Below are positions 55,027-63,123 of a stretch of DNA of 64,000 nucleotides, one piece after another. The stretch comes from an uncultured Alphaproteobacteria bacterium (lineage in GTDB: Bacteria > Pseudomonadota > Alphaproteobacteria > RF32 > CAG-239), in NCBI GenBank assembly GCA_944393695.1, contig CALYAY010000004.1, positions 1 through 64,000 of the forward strand, given 5' to 3'. Both the position numbers and the translations under genes were made by a program. Position 1 is the first letter of the stretch, and every line of letters begins with the position of its first letter. Under the pieces are notes generated by a model. That model searched no databases. It had not been told where the DNA came from and worked only from the letters and a program-made list of their open reading frames with translations.

Positions 55027-56454
55027 CTAAAAAAGCATCAGTTTCGCCAGCCCGAGAAAAAGAAAATAACCGCCGGAATCCGTCAACGCAATCAGGAATA
55101 CTCCGGAAGACACCGCCGGATCAACTTTAAACTTGCTGAGAACCAGCGGAATCAATATTCCCGCCAGACTGGCAATACACAAATTACACAACATAGCTGC
55201 CGCAATCACCAGACTGAGCTCATGAAACGCCGGAAACATCAGCCAGGTTATTCCCGCAATCAGCCCGGCAAACAACAAACCGTTCATCAACCCGACCATA
55301 AATTCCTTAAATATCATCTTAACCGTATTGCGCGACGTCAGCTCACGGGTCGCCAGCGCCCGGATAACCACGGCCAGGGTCTGATTTCCCGTAGTTCCGC
55401 CCATTGACGCCACAATCGGCATCAATACCGCCAGAACCGAAATCTGGGCAATAATCCCCTCAAACTCCCGCACCACCGAAGCCGCCAGAAGAGTGGCAAA
55501 CAAGTTGGTAATCAGCCACGGCACCCGCGATTTGAAAATATTGCCCACGGATTTATACACATCACCTTCTTCGGTTCCGGACAAATGCATAATATCTTCC
55601 GAAACTTCCTCATGGACAATATCCACCACATCGTCAATATTAATCACCCCGACCAGATGCCCCTTGTTGTCCACCACCATTGCCGACATCCAGCCATATT
55701 CGCGAAACATATGCGCCACTTCTTCCTGATCGGTATAAGCGCTGACCGGAACCACCTCTCCGTCCATAATGGCGCTCAGCTTTTCCGTTCCTTTCGCCCG
55801 CAACAACTTGTCCAGAGTAATTTCTCCCGTCGGGCGCAACCGCTCGTCCGTCAGAAAAACCGTATAAAACTCATCAGGCAAATCCTCACTTTTCAACAAA
55901 AAATTCCGGGCATCTCTCACACTCCAGCTTTCCGGCATGCTGACAAACTCGCGCGACATAATACGCCCGGCAGAGTCTTCCGGATAATGCAGCGATGATT
56001 TAACCTGATGTTTCAACTCTGGCGACAACCGGCTGATAATCTGGCTCTGCTCCTCATCATCCATATGCTCCAGAATTTCCACCGCATCATCGGAGTCTAA
56101 TTCGTTAACGATGTTGACAATCTGATTCTCGTCCAGGCTCTCGATAACCTGCTCCTGAACCACCTCGTTCAATTCGGGAAATACGCCCGGATCGATATGA
56201 TCACCCAAAATCTCAATCAGTTGTTTGCGTTCGTCAACATCCAAAACCTCAATAAGTTTGGCCAGATCATATTCATCCAGTCCTTCGACTATTTTTCTGA
56301 CATGAGATTTATCGTTTTCATTCAGGCCGATTAAGATAGAATTGACGATTTTCGGCCCCAGCCCCAAAATCTGAGGCTCCGCCTGCTTCTTTTTGGAATG
56401 TTTTTTATACTTTGATTTAAGAACGGGCTTATGTGCTTTAATACCTTTTTTCAT
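55027..56454 (-). CDS. mgtE: MgtE-family magnesium transporter
   Basis: Mg2+ channel gated by internal Mg2+. A basic N-terminus (~30 residues) precedes the MgtE N domain, two CBS domains (~residues 165-285) and a five-helix C-terminal channel with M-G-G-T-T-G-N-Q-T-L-A and the late P-A-V-S-S-G-V-F-L-I-A-L-T-D-S-G-G-Y. 475 aa. AGGAGGG precedes the ATG. Confidence 0.94.
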   Translation of the reverse strand: MKKGIKAHKPVLKSKYKKHSKKKQAEPQILGLGPKIVNSILIGLNENDKSHVRKIVEGLDEYDLAKLIEVLDVDERKQLIEILGDHIDPGVFPELNEVVQEQVIESLDENQIVNIVNELDSDDAVEILEHMDDEEQSQIISRLSPELKHQVKSSLHYPEDSAGRIMSREFVSMPESWSVRDARNFLLKSEDLPDEFYTVFLTDERLRPTGEITLDKLLRAKGTEKLSAIMDGEVVPVSAYTDQEEVAHMFREYGWMSAMVVDNKGHLVGVINIDDVVDIVHEEVSEDIMHLSGTEEGDVYKSVGNIFKSRVPWLITNLFATLLAASVVREFEGIIAQISVLAVLMPIVASMGGTTGNQTLAVVIRALATRELTSRNTVKMIFKEFMVGLMNGLLFAGLIAGITWLMFPAFHELSLVIAAAMLCNLCIASLAGILIPLVLSKFKVDPAVSSGVFLIALTDSGGYFLFLGLAKLMLF

Positions 56455-56543
56455 AATCCCTCCTTACATCGTTAAAAAATTTCTTCTTCCTTTTACTATG
56501 TTTATTTTCACATCAAAAGCCGAAAATAAACATATGCACAAAA

Positions 56544-56570
56544 ACAAAAAAACATCCCCGACAAGGATGC
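56544..56570 (-). terminator. Probable terminator after the glycosyltransferase gene
   Basis: On the - strand CATCC, a seven-base loop, GGATG and a seven-base T-run follow the stop codon by ~20 bases. The stem is short. Confidence 0.55.
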
Positions 56571-56587
56571 ACTTCCGATGCGTGATT

Positions 56588-57361
56588 TTAACGCCGGCTG
56601 TCCCTGCTGTTTTTAACCAGCATTTGCAAATTCAGCGAAACCGGATTATAAGATTGTGCTGAAGCGTTAAGAACTGACAACACCACATCTTCAGGATAAT
56701 ATTGAAGTAACATAGCCTTTTTTTCTCGTTTCAGACTTTCAGATTTAATTTGAGATATTCCATTCATCCGAAATTGAGAACACACAAAAGGCAAATGCCG
56801 AAACACAACATGATTTTCCATAAAACAGAGCCATTTTTCCTTATCGCTTACGATTTTAAAATCTTCTCTGTAACCGCCATACTTTTCAAACAATTCTCGG
56901 CGGATAAATGAAGATTGATGACCTAATGTATTGGTCAGAAAAAAAGATTTATCCAAAGTATCCGGATATGTCTTAATAAAACATTTATCCTTCTCTTCAA
57001 ACAAACGATAAGAATCTCCATAAAACACATCGGCACGCTTTTCTTTCAGATAAGGAATAACTCTTGCAACAGTATCCTTATTATAAAGCAAATCTCCCCC
57101 ATTTAAAAACAAGCAATAATCACCCTTTGCATGTTTTATTCCCTTGTTCATTGCCTCATAAATGCCATTATCCGGCTCAGAAATAAATACATTAGCACGA
57201 TTTTTATAAGGTTCTGCTTTAGCTAAAGTATCATCGTCAGAAGCACCGTCAACAATAATCCATTCAAAATTCTGACAAGACTGCTCACAAACACTTATGC
57301 ATGTGCTTTCAATAAACGGCTCATTTTTACAAACGGTAATTATTGATAAGAAATTATCCAA
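56588..57361 (-). CDS. Family 2 glycosyltransferase
   Basis: Transfers a sugar from a nucleotide donor, likely for surface polysaccharide. GT-A fold: S-I-I-T-V-C-K-N-E, W-I-I-V-D-G-A-S-D-D-D-T, S-E-P-D-N-G-I-Y-E-A-M-N-K-G and F-L-N-G-G-D-L in place of the D-x-D metal motif. 257 aa resembles WcaA-type colanic acid transferases. It stands alone, without other polysaccharide genes nearby. Confidence 0.88.
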   Translation of the reverse strand: MDNFLSIITVCKNEPFIESTCISVCEQSCQNFEWIIVDGASDDDTLAKAEPYKNRANVFISEPDNGIYEAMNKGIKHAKGDYCLFLNGGDLLYNKDTVARVIPYLKEKRADVFYGDSYRLFEEKDKCFIKTYPDTLDKSFFLTNTLGHQSSFIRRELFEKYGGYREDFKIVSDKEKWLCFMENHVVFRHLPFVCSQFRMNGISQIKSESLKREKKAMLLQYYPEDVVLSVLNASAQSYNPVSLNLQMLVKNSRDSRR

Positions 57362-57473
57362 GACTTTGAACCTTTCAAAACTTATTGCAGCAAAACTTCA
57401 GCTTAGTTGAAAACAGAAAATCCAATAACCTGCGCAAAATCAAACCATAAAAAACAAAAGCGCATAAAAAAAA

Positions 57474-57561
57474 TGGTGCGGCCAAGAAGACTTGAACTTC
57501 CACGGGCTTAGCCCATAACGACCTCAACGTTACGCGTCTACCAGTTCCGCCATGGCCGCAC
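57474..57561 (-). tRNA. tRNA-Leu (anticodon GAG)
   Basis: 88 nt with encoded CCA. Acceptor GTGCGGCC/GGCCGCAC, D-arm with TGGTAGACGCG, anticodon loop TTGAGGT, long variable arm and T loop GTTCAAGTC. Decodes CUC/CUU leucine codons. Confidence 0.95.
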
Positions 57562-57619
57562 AAACAAAAATGTTAATAACCCAGTTTCAAAAATAAATCA
57601 AGCATTTTTTTACACGACA

Positions 57620-57860
57620 CACTAATCACCCACACCGCTTTCTGGAAACTCGGAGTTTGCGGCAAATAACAAGATTTAAGGGAGATAAAAGCACAGCGTA
57701 CAAAGAGGTACGTGAGCATTTTATCTTCCCGAAAAATCTGTATTAGTTGCCCACCACTCACCAAAAACTCGATATGTGAGGCGAGTAGTAGGCGTCAAGG
57801 GCGAGAAAAATTTTAGCGTACAAAAAGGGTACGTGAATTTTTCGAGACCCGCAGACAACG
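57620..57860. repeat. Tandem noncoding repeat, unit 1 (241 bp)
   Basis: Unit 1 begins CACTAATCAC and is nearly identical to the following unit. Inside, nested inverted repeats form one long hairpin at ~57661-57752: outer arms GGCAAATAACAAGATTT versus AAATCTGTATTAGTTGCC, middle arms GGGAGATAAAA versus TTTTATCTTCCC, core GCGTAC-AAAGAG-GTACGT. A second hairpin at ~57802-57844 has arms AAAAATT/AATTTTT and the same GCGTAC...GTACGT core. No credible gene lies here. Confidence 0.88.
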
Positions 57861-58100
57861 CACTAATCACCCCACTGCTTTATGAAAACTCGGAGTTTGT
57901 GGCAAATAACAAGATTTAAGGGAGATAAAAGCGCAGCGTACAAAGAGGTACGTGAGCATTTTATCTTCCCGCAAAATCTGTATTAGTTGCCCACCGCTCA
58001 CCAAAAACTCGATATGTGAGGTGAGTAGTAGGCGTCAAGGGCGAGAAAAATTTTAGCGTACAAAAAGGGTACGTGAATTTTTCGAGACCCGCCGTCGACG
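57861..58100. repeat. Tandem noncoding repeat, unit 2 (240 bp)
   Basis: Copy of unit 1 at a 240-base offset, with only scattered substitutions and a one-base length difference. Both hairpins are retained (about 57901-57992 and 58042-58084). A third copy begins at 58101 (CACTAATCGCCCAC) but stops after ~14 bases, just before the end of fliE. The array lies between tRNA-Leu and flgB-flgC-fliE, downstream of the flagellar genes on the - strand. Confidence 0.88.
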
Positions 58101-58124
58101 CACTAATCGCCCACAGAGCGAGTT

Positions 58125-58448
58125 TTATATGGTCATTTGAATAATCTCCCGATAAGCCTTAATCGCACTGTCGCGGAAAGCAACGACCGTCTCCAGCGTG
58201 TGCTCGGCGTTGGATATAGCCATGACCACATCCTGAACATCGGCTTTGCCGGCTATTCCGAGCATTGACAGGGTTTCGGCCTGCTTAACGGTTGAAGTGG
58301 CTTCTTCAACGGCCGTTTTCACCATATCGCCAAAAGTCTCTTTGGGCTGAGACTCGGCCTTATCGGCTTTATCCATCTGCGGCAATCCGCTGATTCGTCC
58401 CAAAGCCTGCTGATAGGCTGTCAATGCGCTGGAAACATCATTAATCAC
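58125..58448 (-). CDS. fliE: Flagellar hook-basal body protein FliE
   Basis: Joins the MS ring to the rod. The C-terminal pattern A-F-R-D-S-A-I-K-A-Y-R-E-I-I-Q-M-T-I is diagnostic, as is V-Q-D-V-V-M-A-I-S-N-A-E. 107 aa. Last of flgB-flgC-fliE. Confidence 0.95.
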   Translation of the reverse strand: MINDVSSALTAYQQALGRISGLPQMDKADKAESQPKETFGDMVKTAVEEATSTVKQAETLSMLGIAGKADVQDVVMAISNAEHTLETVVAFRDSAIKAYREIIQMTI

Positions 58449-58463
58449 TTTTGTTCTCCCCTG

Positions 58464-58877
58464 TTACTTCAAAACATCCAAAACTTTGCTGTTCAGCTCA
58501 CGCGACGTCCGCATAACACTCAGATTGGCCTCATAGGTGCGTTGAGCTTCTTTCAGGTCCATCATCTCAATCAGCGGATTAACATTCGGCATCGCCACAT
58601 AGCCGTTGGCATCGGCTGCCGGATGATTCGGATCATATTTCATAATAAAATCGGATTTGTCTTTGATAATCTTGTCAACCTTCACCATATCGGCACCGGT
58701 CTCCTGATCAACATATTGCTTAAAGGTCACCACCTGCCGGCGATAGGGCTCTCCCCCCCGGGTTGGCGAAACCGAGTCGACATTGGCCATATTCTCGGAA
58801 ATCACCCGCAGACGCTGAGCCTGAGCCTTCATCCCCGAAACTGCAATATCCGCACTGACCGACAAATCTCCGTTCAT
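58464..58877 (-). CDS. flgC: Flagellar proximal rod protein FlgC
   Basis: N-terminal I-A-V-S-G-M-K-A-Q-A-Q-R-L-R-V-I-S-E-N-M-A-N and C-terminal M-M-D-L-K-E-A-Q-R-T-Y-E-A-N-L are the rod-protein helices. 137 aa, standard. Between flgB and fliE. Confidence 0.96.
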   Translation of the reverse strand: MNGDLSVSADIAVSGMKAQAQRLRVISENMANVDSVSPTRGGEPYRRQVVTFKQYVDQETGADMVKVDKIIKDKSDFIMKYDPNHPAADANGYVAMPNVNPLIEMMDLKEAQRTYEANLSVMRTSRELNSKVLDVLK

Positions 58878-58889
58878 TTTTCCGCCTCA

Positions 58890-59315
58890 CTAACTGTTAA
58901 TCTTGGTATTAGCCGTCTGCAACATACCCTTAAACGAAGAATAAATAGTAATCATCCGGTTATAATCACCTTTATTTTTGCTCACTTCGTTCAGCTGATC
59001 TTCCAAAACCACACCGTTGCCGTCAATACTCAGCGGATTCGTCGGCTTGGGTGTATAAACAAGCCCGCCCTGCCCGTTATCCTTTTCGGGCAGACCGCTC
59101 AGATGATGTTCGTCGGTCATGGTCAGCTTCAGCTTTTGCTTATTTGCGGTCAATTTCTCGATTTCCCGGGAAAAATCAGGTTTCGTAACATCCTTTGGCA
59201 GAAAACCGGGCGTATTGGCATTAGCCACGTTAGCGGCCAGCACCTTTTGACGCTCGCTCAAATAAGAGCGTTCCACATCCACCATTTTAAAAAGTGTCAG
59301 TTTATTCAAATCCAT
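58890..59315 (-). CDS. flgB: Flagellar proximal rod protein FlgB
   Basis: Start ATG 59315 (GGGGAAAA upstream) gives M-D-L-N-K-L-T-L-F and 141 aa; an in-frame ATG at 59369 adds 18 unrelated residues. Rod motif V-L-A-A-N-V-A-N-A-N-T-P-G-F is present. First gene of the rod cluster and divergent from the FlhB-tail gene; the 136-bp gap should hold both promoters. Confidence 0.94.
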   Translation of the reverse strand: MDLNKLTLFKMVDVERSYLSERQKVLAANVANANTPGFLPKDVTKPDFSREIEKLTANKQKLKLTMTDEHHLSGLPEKDNGQGGLVYTPKPTNPLSIDGNGVVLEDQLNEVSKNKGDYNRMITIYSSFKGMLQTANTKINS

Positions 59316-59451
59316 ATATTTTCCCCGTTTATAAAGGTTACATTCCCCAATATAACCTTTCACATGCAATTTCCGTGCCGTTTAAATCTTATTGCCAAAC
59401 CTCTGACTTTGGCTTAGAATATAATGAAAATCCACAACCGGAATATCTGCC

Positions 59452-59775
59452 ATGTCTGATTCTGATAATAGCGAACTCTCTTCCAAAAACAACGGCAAAG
59501 ACAAGTTGTCCCCAGCTTATGCCGTTGCCCTTGGTTATGATCAAAAAAAAGACAATGCTCCCCGGGTTTTGGCCAAAGGGCAAGGCGAAATTGCCGAAAA
59601 GATTATTCAGATAGCTCTTGACGAAGGCATTGAAATCCGTCAGGACGCCGATTTGATAGAAATTCTGAAAGCCGTTGACATCGAACAGGAAATCCCGGTA
59701 GAAGCTTTTGCCGCCGTTGCCGAAATTATCTCTTACGTTTACAAAGCCAACAACCGCCTTTTGTCTGAAAAATAA
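59452..59775 (+). CDS. FlhB C-terminal-domain homologue (YlqH/FhlB-like)
   Basis: 107 aa. The core resembles the cytoplasmic tail of the export gate protein FlhB/EscU: S-P-A-Y-A-V-A-L-G-Y-D, A-P-R-V-L-A-K-G-Q-G-E-I-A and I-A-L-D-E-G-I-E-I-R. It lacks the membrane part and the autocleavage N-P-T-H site. In other bacteria such proteins can stand in for the cleaved FlhB tail during substrate switching. The location opposite flgBC-fliE supports a flagellar role. Confidence 0.85.
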   Translation: MSDSDNSELSSKNNGKDKLSPAYAVALGYDQKKDNAPRVLAKGQGEIAEKIIQIALDEGIEIRQDADLIEILKAVDIEQEIPVEAFAAVAEIISYVYKANNRLLSEK

Positions 59776-59948
59776 AGCTTGCGCTAAAATATTTTATCTT
59801 CCGCCAAAGCCTTTGTTTTCCGCCTTACACAGACTTACCATATTTTTTTTAACTAAAACTTATTGCTATACCTTGAAGCTGCCGACAAAGATATTACTTA
59901 AAAAAGTACTATTTAAGCCTCTAATTTACCCAAAAAAAGGATACCGTT

Positions 59949-61205
59949 ATGAAATATCAGCCTAATAAACTGCCTGCCGTAGAAAAATTTGACAAACTGA
60001 AATCCGGAGTCATTTTCATGAAATCCGGACTGGAAAAAATCCGCCTGGCCTTCGAGCTCATCCGCGCCCAGCTGAATCAGGTTGACTACATCATCTGGAT
60101 AGCCCCGCGTCTGAAACTGAATTCCAAACATTACAAAAAATGTCTTGAAGAATATTCGGCAGGAATTCGCAGCAAGTTTTACTTTTTTCAAATAGAACAG
60201 CTTTCTTATTCCGACATCTGCTATCTGGAACTTTACAACCTGACCGACCGGTACAAAACATTTTGTGTGGTAGACAACGGCCTCACCATAAAAAACACCA
60301 AATCCGGCCGGACCAAAAAGCTGCTGGCCATTGCCGAAAAATTCAAATACAAGCTCATTCTCAGCAGCCTGCCCCTCACTCAGGGACTGGTTGACTTATA
60401 TTCCCAGCTTCAGTTCATGAATTCCCGCCTGCTCAACATGACGGAGACCCAGTTTGCCCACAATTTTCTGCCCTTTATCGAAAACGAATTCAACCACCTC
60501 AAACGCTGGTCTTTTCCCCCTCAGGAAGAATCCCTCATCCGGCGCATCAGTCCGTTTATTTTTGACTGTGACTTTGATTTTAACGACAACATAAAAAATT
60601 ACGAAATTTTTTTTGACCTGACCGAAAAAGAAACTTCCAGCTATTTCGAAGAAAAATGCGACTTTTTACAAAAGCGCAATCATGTCCCGTTCATGCAGAT
60701 TGTCCATAAATTCCAGCGCATTTACACCATCTGTAAAACAAAAGTCGAAGCTCTCTTCGAAATCATCAGCGAAATCCGCCTCCGGCACGAAAAAGTCATT
60801 ATCTTCGTAAAATTTCTGGATGAAATAAAATTTTTCCGTGACTGCGGCTGGTTTCAATCCGAAAATTTTGTCGTTTTAACCGGCAAGACCAACAAAAAGA
60901 AAGCCATCAACCTGTTCCAAAACAACGTTGACATCATGTTCAGCTCATATGGTGTGGATAATTCAGGCTTAGATATGCAAATTTGTAATAATGTGATATT
61001 CTTTTCTCAAACTTTTGATTACAAACTGAAGATTCAACTGCTCAGGAGTATGTATAGTGTTGATAAAACAAGAAAAATTAACATCTATAACTTTTGGGTC
61101 AGAACAGGACTGGATGAAATGATTCGGAAAAATCTTCTGATGAAACATGATGTACTGACAAACGTCTGCAACATCATTTCCCGGGAGGAGGCACTTAAAC
61201 TATGA
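59949..61205 (+). CDS. SNF2-type helicase-like protein with lost ATPase motifs
   Basis: 418 aa, intact frame, with the layout of small phage-type SNF2/DEAD helicases. Motif I reads M-K-S-G-L-E-K-I-R at residues 24-32 where relatives have M-x-T-G-T-G-K-T-R: the Lys is kept but the second Gly and the Thr are lost. Motif II is V-V-D-N (Asp109-Asn110) instead of D-E, motif III S-S-L-P instead of G-T-P. The C-terminal RecA domain keeps S-S-Y-G-V-D-N-S-G-L-D and Q-L-L-R-S-M-Y, but one arginine of motif VI is Ser. ATP hydrolysis is therefore unlikely. It overlaps the next gene by four bases, so the three genes to 63064 form one operon. Confidence 0.75.
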   Translation: MKYQPNKLPAVEKFDKLKSGVIFMKSGLEKIRLAFELIRAQLNQVDYIIWIAPRLKLNSKHYKKCLEEYSAGIRSKFYFFQIEQLSYSDICYLELYNLTDRYKTFCVVDNGLTIKNTKSGRTKKLLAIAEKFKYKLILSSLPLTQGLVDLYSQLQFMNSRLLNMTETQFAHNFLPFIENEFNHLKRWSFPPQEESLIRRISPFIFDCDFDFNDNIKNYEIFFDLTEKETSSYFEEKCDFLQKRNHVPFMQIVHKFQRIYTICKTKVEALFEIISEIRLRHEKVIIFVKFLDEIKFFRDCGWFQSENFVVLTGKTNKKKAINLFQNNVDIMFSSYGVDNSGLDMQICNNVIFFSQTFDYKLKIQLLRSMYSVDKTRKINIYNFWVRTGLDEMIRKNLLMKHDVLTNVCNIISREEALKL

Positions 61206-62503
61206 AAAAATACCTCGACAAAAATGTATATGAGGCAACCAACGAACGAATTAAATACATATTCGACAACTTCGACAATATCTATGTATCTTTTTCTGGC
61301 GGAAAAGACAGCGGCCTGCTGCTGAATTTGGTATTGGACTACAAACGCAAACATAATATAAAGAAAAAAATCGGTGTTTTTCACCAGGACTTTGAAGCCC
61401 AATACAAACAGACCACTGAGTTTGTCACCCGCATGTTTGAAAACAACCTGGCCGACATTGATCCTTACTGGGTCTGCCTGCCCATGGGCTCACGCTGCGC
61501 CGTCAGCAACTATCAAATGTACTGGTACACCTGGGATCCGGATGAAAAAGAAAAATGGGTAAGAGAGATGCCCACCATGCCATACATCATCAATCTCGAC
61601 AACAATCCCTTTGATTTCTACCGCTACAAAATGGTTCAGGAAGACCTCTATGCCGAATTCGGCGACTGGTTCTCCCGTCAGCATGAAGGAAAATCCATTT
61701 GTCTGCTGGGAATTCGCGCCGACGAGTCCCTCAACCGATACCGCGCCTATGCCAACATCCGCAAAGAACTGGTTGACAACAAGCAGTGGACATCCAAAAT
61801 GGGCGAAAAATGGTATAATGCCTACCCTCTGTATGACTGGACCACAAAAGACGTCTGGATTGCCAACGGCAAATTTAACTTTGATTACAACAAAATTTAC
61901 GATTTGTTTTACAAAGCCGGCCTCTCCATTCATCAAATGCGCGTTGCCAGCCCTTATCACGAAGCGGCCAAAGAAAGCCTCAACCTCTACCGCGTCCTGG
62001 AGCCTGACACCTGGGTCAGAGTCGTCGGCCGCGTTCAGGGAGCAAACTTCGGTGCCATGTACGGCAATACCAAACTTCTGGGAAGTCGCCGCATTACCCT
62101 GCCCAAAGGACACACCTGGCGTTCATATGTAAAATTCCTGCTGGCCACCCTGCCCGATGAAATGCGCCGGAATTATATTGAAAAATTCAAAACATCAATC
62201 AAATTCTGGTGGCGCAAAGGCGGCGTCGTCAGTGAAGAAGCCATCAAAGAACTTGAAGCCTGCAACTACAATATCCGACGCAACGGTAAAAGCCCGTATC
62301 GCAGTGTCAAAGAACAAGTACGTTTTCTGGGTACGCCGGATGATACGGATGACATCCGCTCCACCATTGACATTCCTTCCTGGAAAAGAATGGCCGTCTG
62401 CATCCTGAAAAATGACCACCTGTGTAAATACATGGGATTCGCTCAAACCAAAAAACAGGCCGAGCGGGAAAAAGAACTCTTACACAAATATCGCAACTTA
62501 TAG
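61202..62503 (+). CDS. IbrA-like PP-loop (PAPS-reductase family) protein, DUF3440
   Basis: Adenine-nucleotide alpha-hydrolase fold. PP-loop S-G-G-K-D-S at residues 32-37; C-L-P-M-G-S-R-C-A-V-S-N-Y-Q, W-V-R-E-M-P, L-L-G-I-R-A-D-E-S-L-N-R and Y-P-L-Y-D-W-T-T-K-D-V-W are typical of the DUF3440/IbrA family. 433 aa. IbrA and IbrB are known from E. coli as a co-encoded pair that affects expression of Eib surface proteins; related PP-loop proteins such as DndC act in DNA phosphorothioation. What this one does is not established. Start overlaps the helicase-like stop (ATGA). Confidence 0.9.
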   Translation: MKKYLDKNVYEATNERIKYIFDNFDNIYVSFSGGKDSGLLLNLVLDYKRKHNIKKKIGVFHQDFEAQYKQTTEFVTRMFENNLADIDPYWVCLPMGSRCAVSNYQMYWYTWDPDEKEKWVREMPTMPYIINLDNNPFDFYRYKMVQEDLYAEFGDWFSRQHEGKSICLLGIRADESLNRYRAYANIRKELVDNKQWTSKMGEKWYNAYPLYDWTTKDVWIANGKFNFDYNKIYDLFYKAGLSIHQMRVASPYHEAAKESLNLYRVLEPDTWVRVVGRVQGANFGAMYGNTKLLGSRRITLPKGHTWRSYVKFLLATLPDEMRRNYIEKFKTSIKFWWRKGGVVSEEAIKELEACNYNIRRNGKSPYRSVKEQVRFLGTPDDTDDIRSTIDIPSWKRMAVCILKNDHLCKYMGFAQTKKQAEREKELLHKYRNL

Positions 62504-62512
62504 AGAGAAATC

Positions 62513-63064
62513 ATGGTAAAGGAAACTCAAACAACAGAAAAAAAACAACCTGCGGGAAAGTTCAAAAGCCCGGTATACAACGTCATTGCCGTACCCTTGG
62601 AAAAAGTAAAGGCCAATGATTACAACCCCAACCGCGTTGCCCCGCCGGAAATGAAACTTTTGGAAACCTCCATCTGGGAAGACGGCTTTACCCAGCCGAT
62701 TGTCTGCTATCACGACAAAGAAAAAGATGAATATATCATCGTTGACGGCTTCCACCGTTATACCACGATGATGATTTCCGACCGCATCCGCGAACGCGAA
62801 GAAGGAAAAATTCCGGTGGTCGTCATTGACAAAGACCTGGGTGAACGCATTGCTTCAACGATTCGTCACAACCGCGCCCGCGGCAGCCACAATGTTGACC
62901 TTATGAGCAATATTGTCAAAGAATTGCTTGAACTCGAAAAAAGCGACGCCTGGATTGCCCGCAACATCGGCATGTCCGCTGATGAAATTCTCCGCCTCAA
63001 ACAAATCACCGGCCTGGCCGCCTTGTTTAAGGACGAAGAATTTTCCCGCAGTTGGGAACTCTGA
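62513..63064 (+). CDS. IbrB-like ParB/Srx-fold protein
   Basis: 183 aa. ParB N-terminal domain with V-P-L-E-K-V-K-A-N-D-Y-N-P-N, D-G-F-T-Q-P-I-V, I-I-V-D-G-F-H-R-Y and the IbrB-type N-R-A-R-G-S-H. A short HTH-like tail follows (A-R-N-I-G-M-S-A-D-E-I-L-R-L). It follows the IbrA-like gene by nine bases with AGAGAAA as a weak ribosome site. ParB-fold domains can bind or hydrolyse nucleotides; the DNA target is unknown. Confidence 0.9.
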   Translation: MVKETQTTEKKQPAGKFKSPVYNVIAVPLEKVKANDYNPNRVAPPEMKLLETSIWEDGFTQPIVCYHDKEKDEYIIVDGFHRYTTMMISDRIREREEGKIPVVVIDKDLGERIASTIRHNRARGSHNVDLMSNIVKELLELEKSDAWIARNIGMSADEILRLKQITGLAALFKDEEFSRSWEL

Positions 63065-63070
63065 GCCACA

Positions 63071-63104
63071 AAAAAGCGGGAAATCATTTCCCGCTTTTTT
63101 TCTA
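63071..63104 (+). terminator. Terminator of the helicase-like/IbrA/IbrB operon
   Basis: Perfect 13-bp stem AAAAAGCGGGAAA / TTTCCCGCTTTTT with a three-base loop and further T residues, seven bases after the stop. Confidence 0.9.
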
Positions 63105-63123
63105 TCTAATTCTGCAGCCTGAA

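Noticed and set aside
57573-57764. 63-codon frame on the - strand entering the repeat region
   Set aside because: It runs through palindromic repeat sequence, lacks a ribosome site and is not preserved in the second unit.
57620-58100. Tandem repeats considered as a CRISPR array
   Set aside because: Only two 240-bp units without regularly spaced short repeats and unique spacers, and no cas genes nearby.
59949-63064. Helicase/IbrA/IbrB operon as part of a resident prophage
   Set aside because: No integrase, structural phage gene or attachment repeats were found on either side; flanking genes are flagellar and envelope housekeeping genes.
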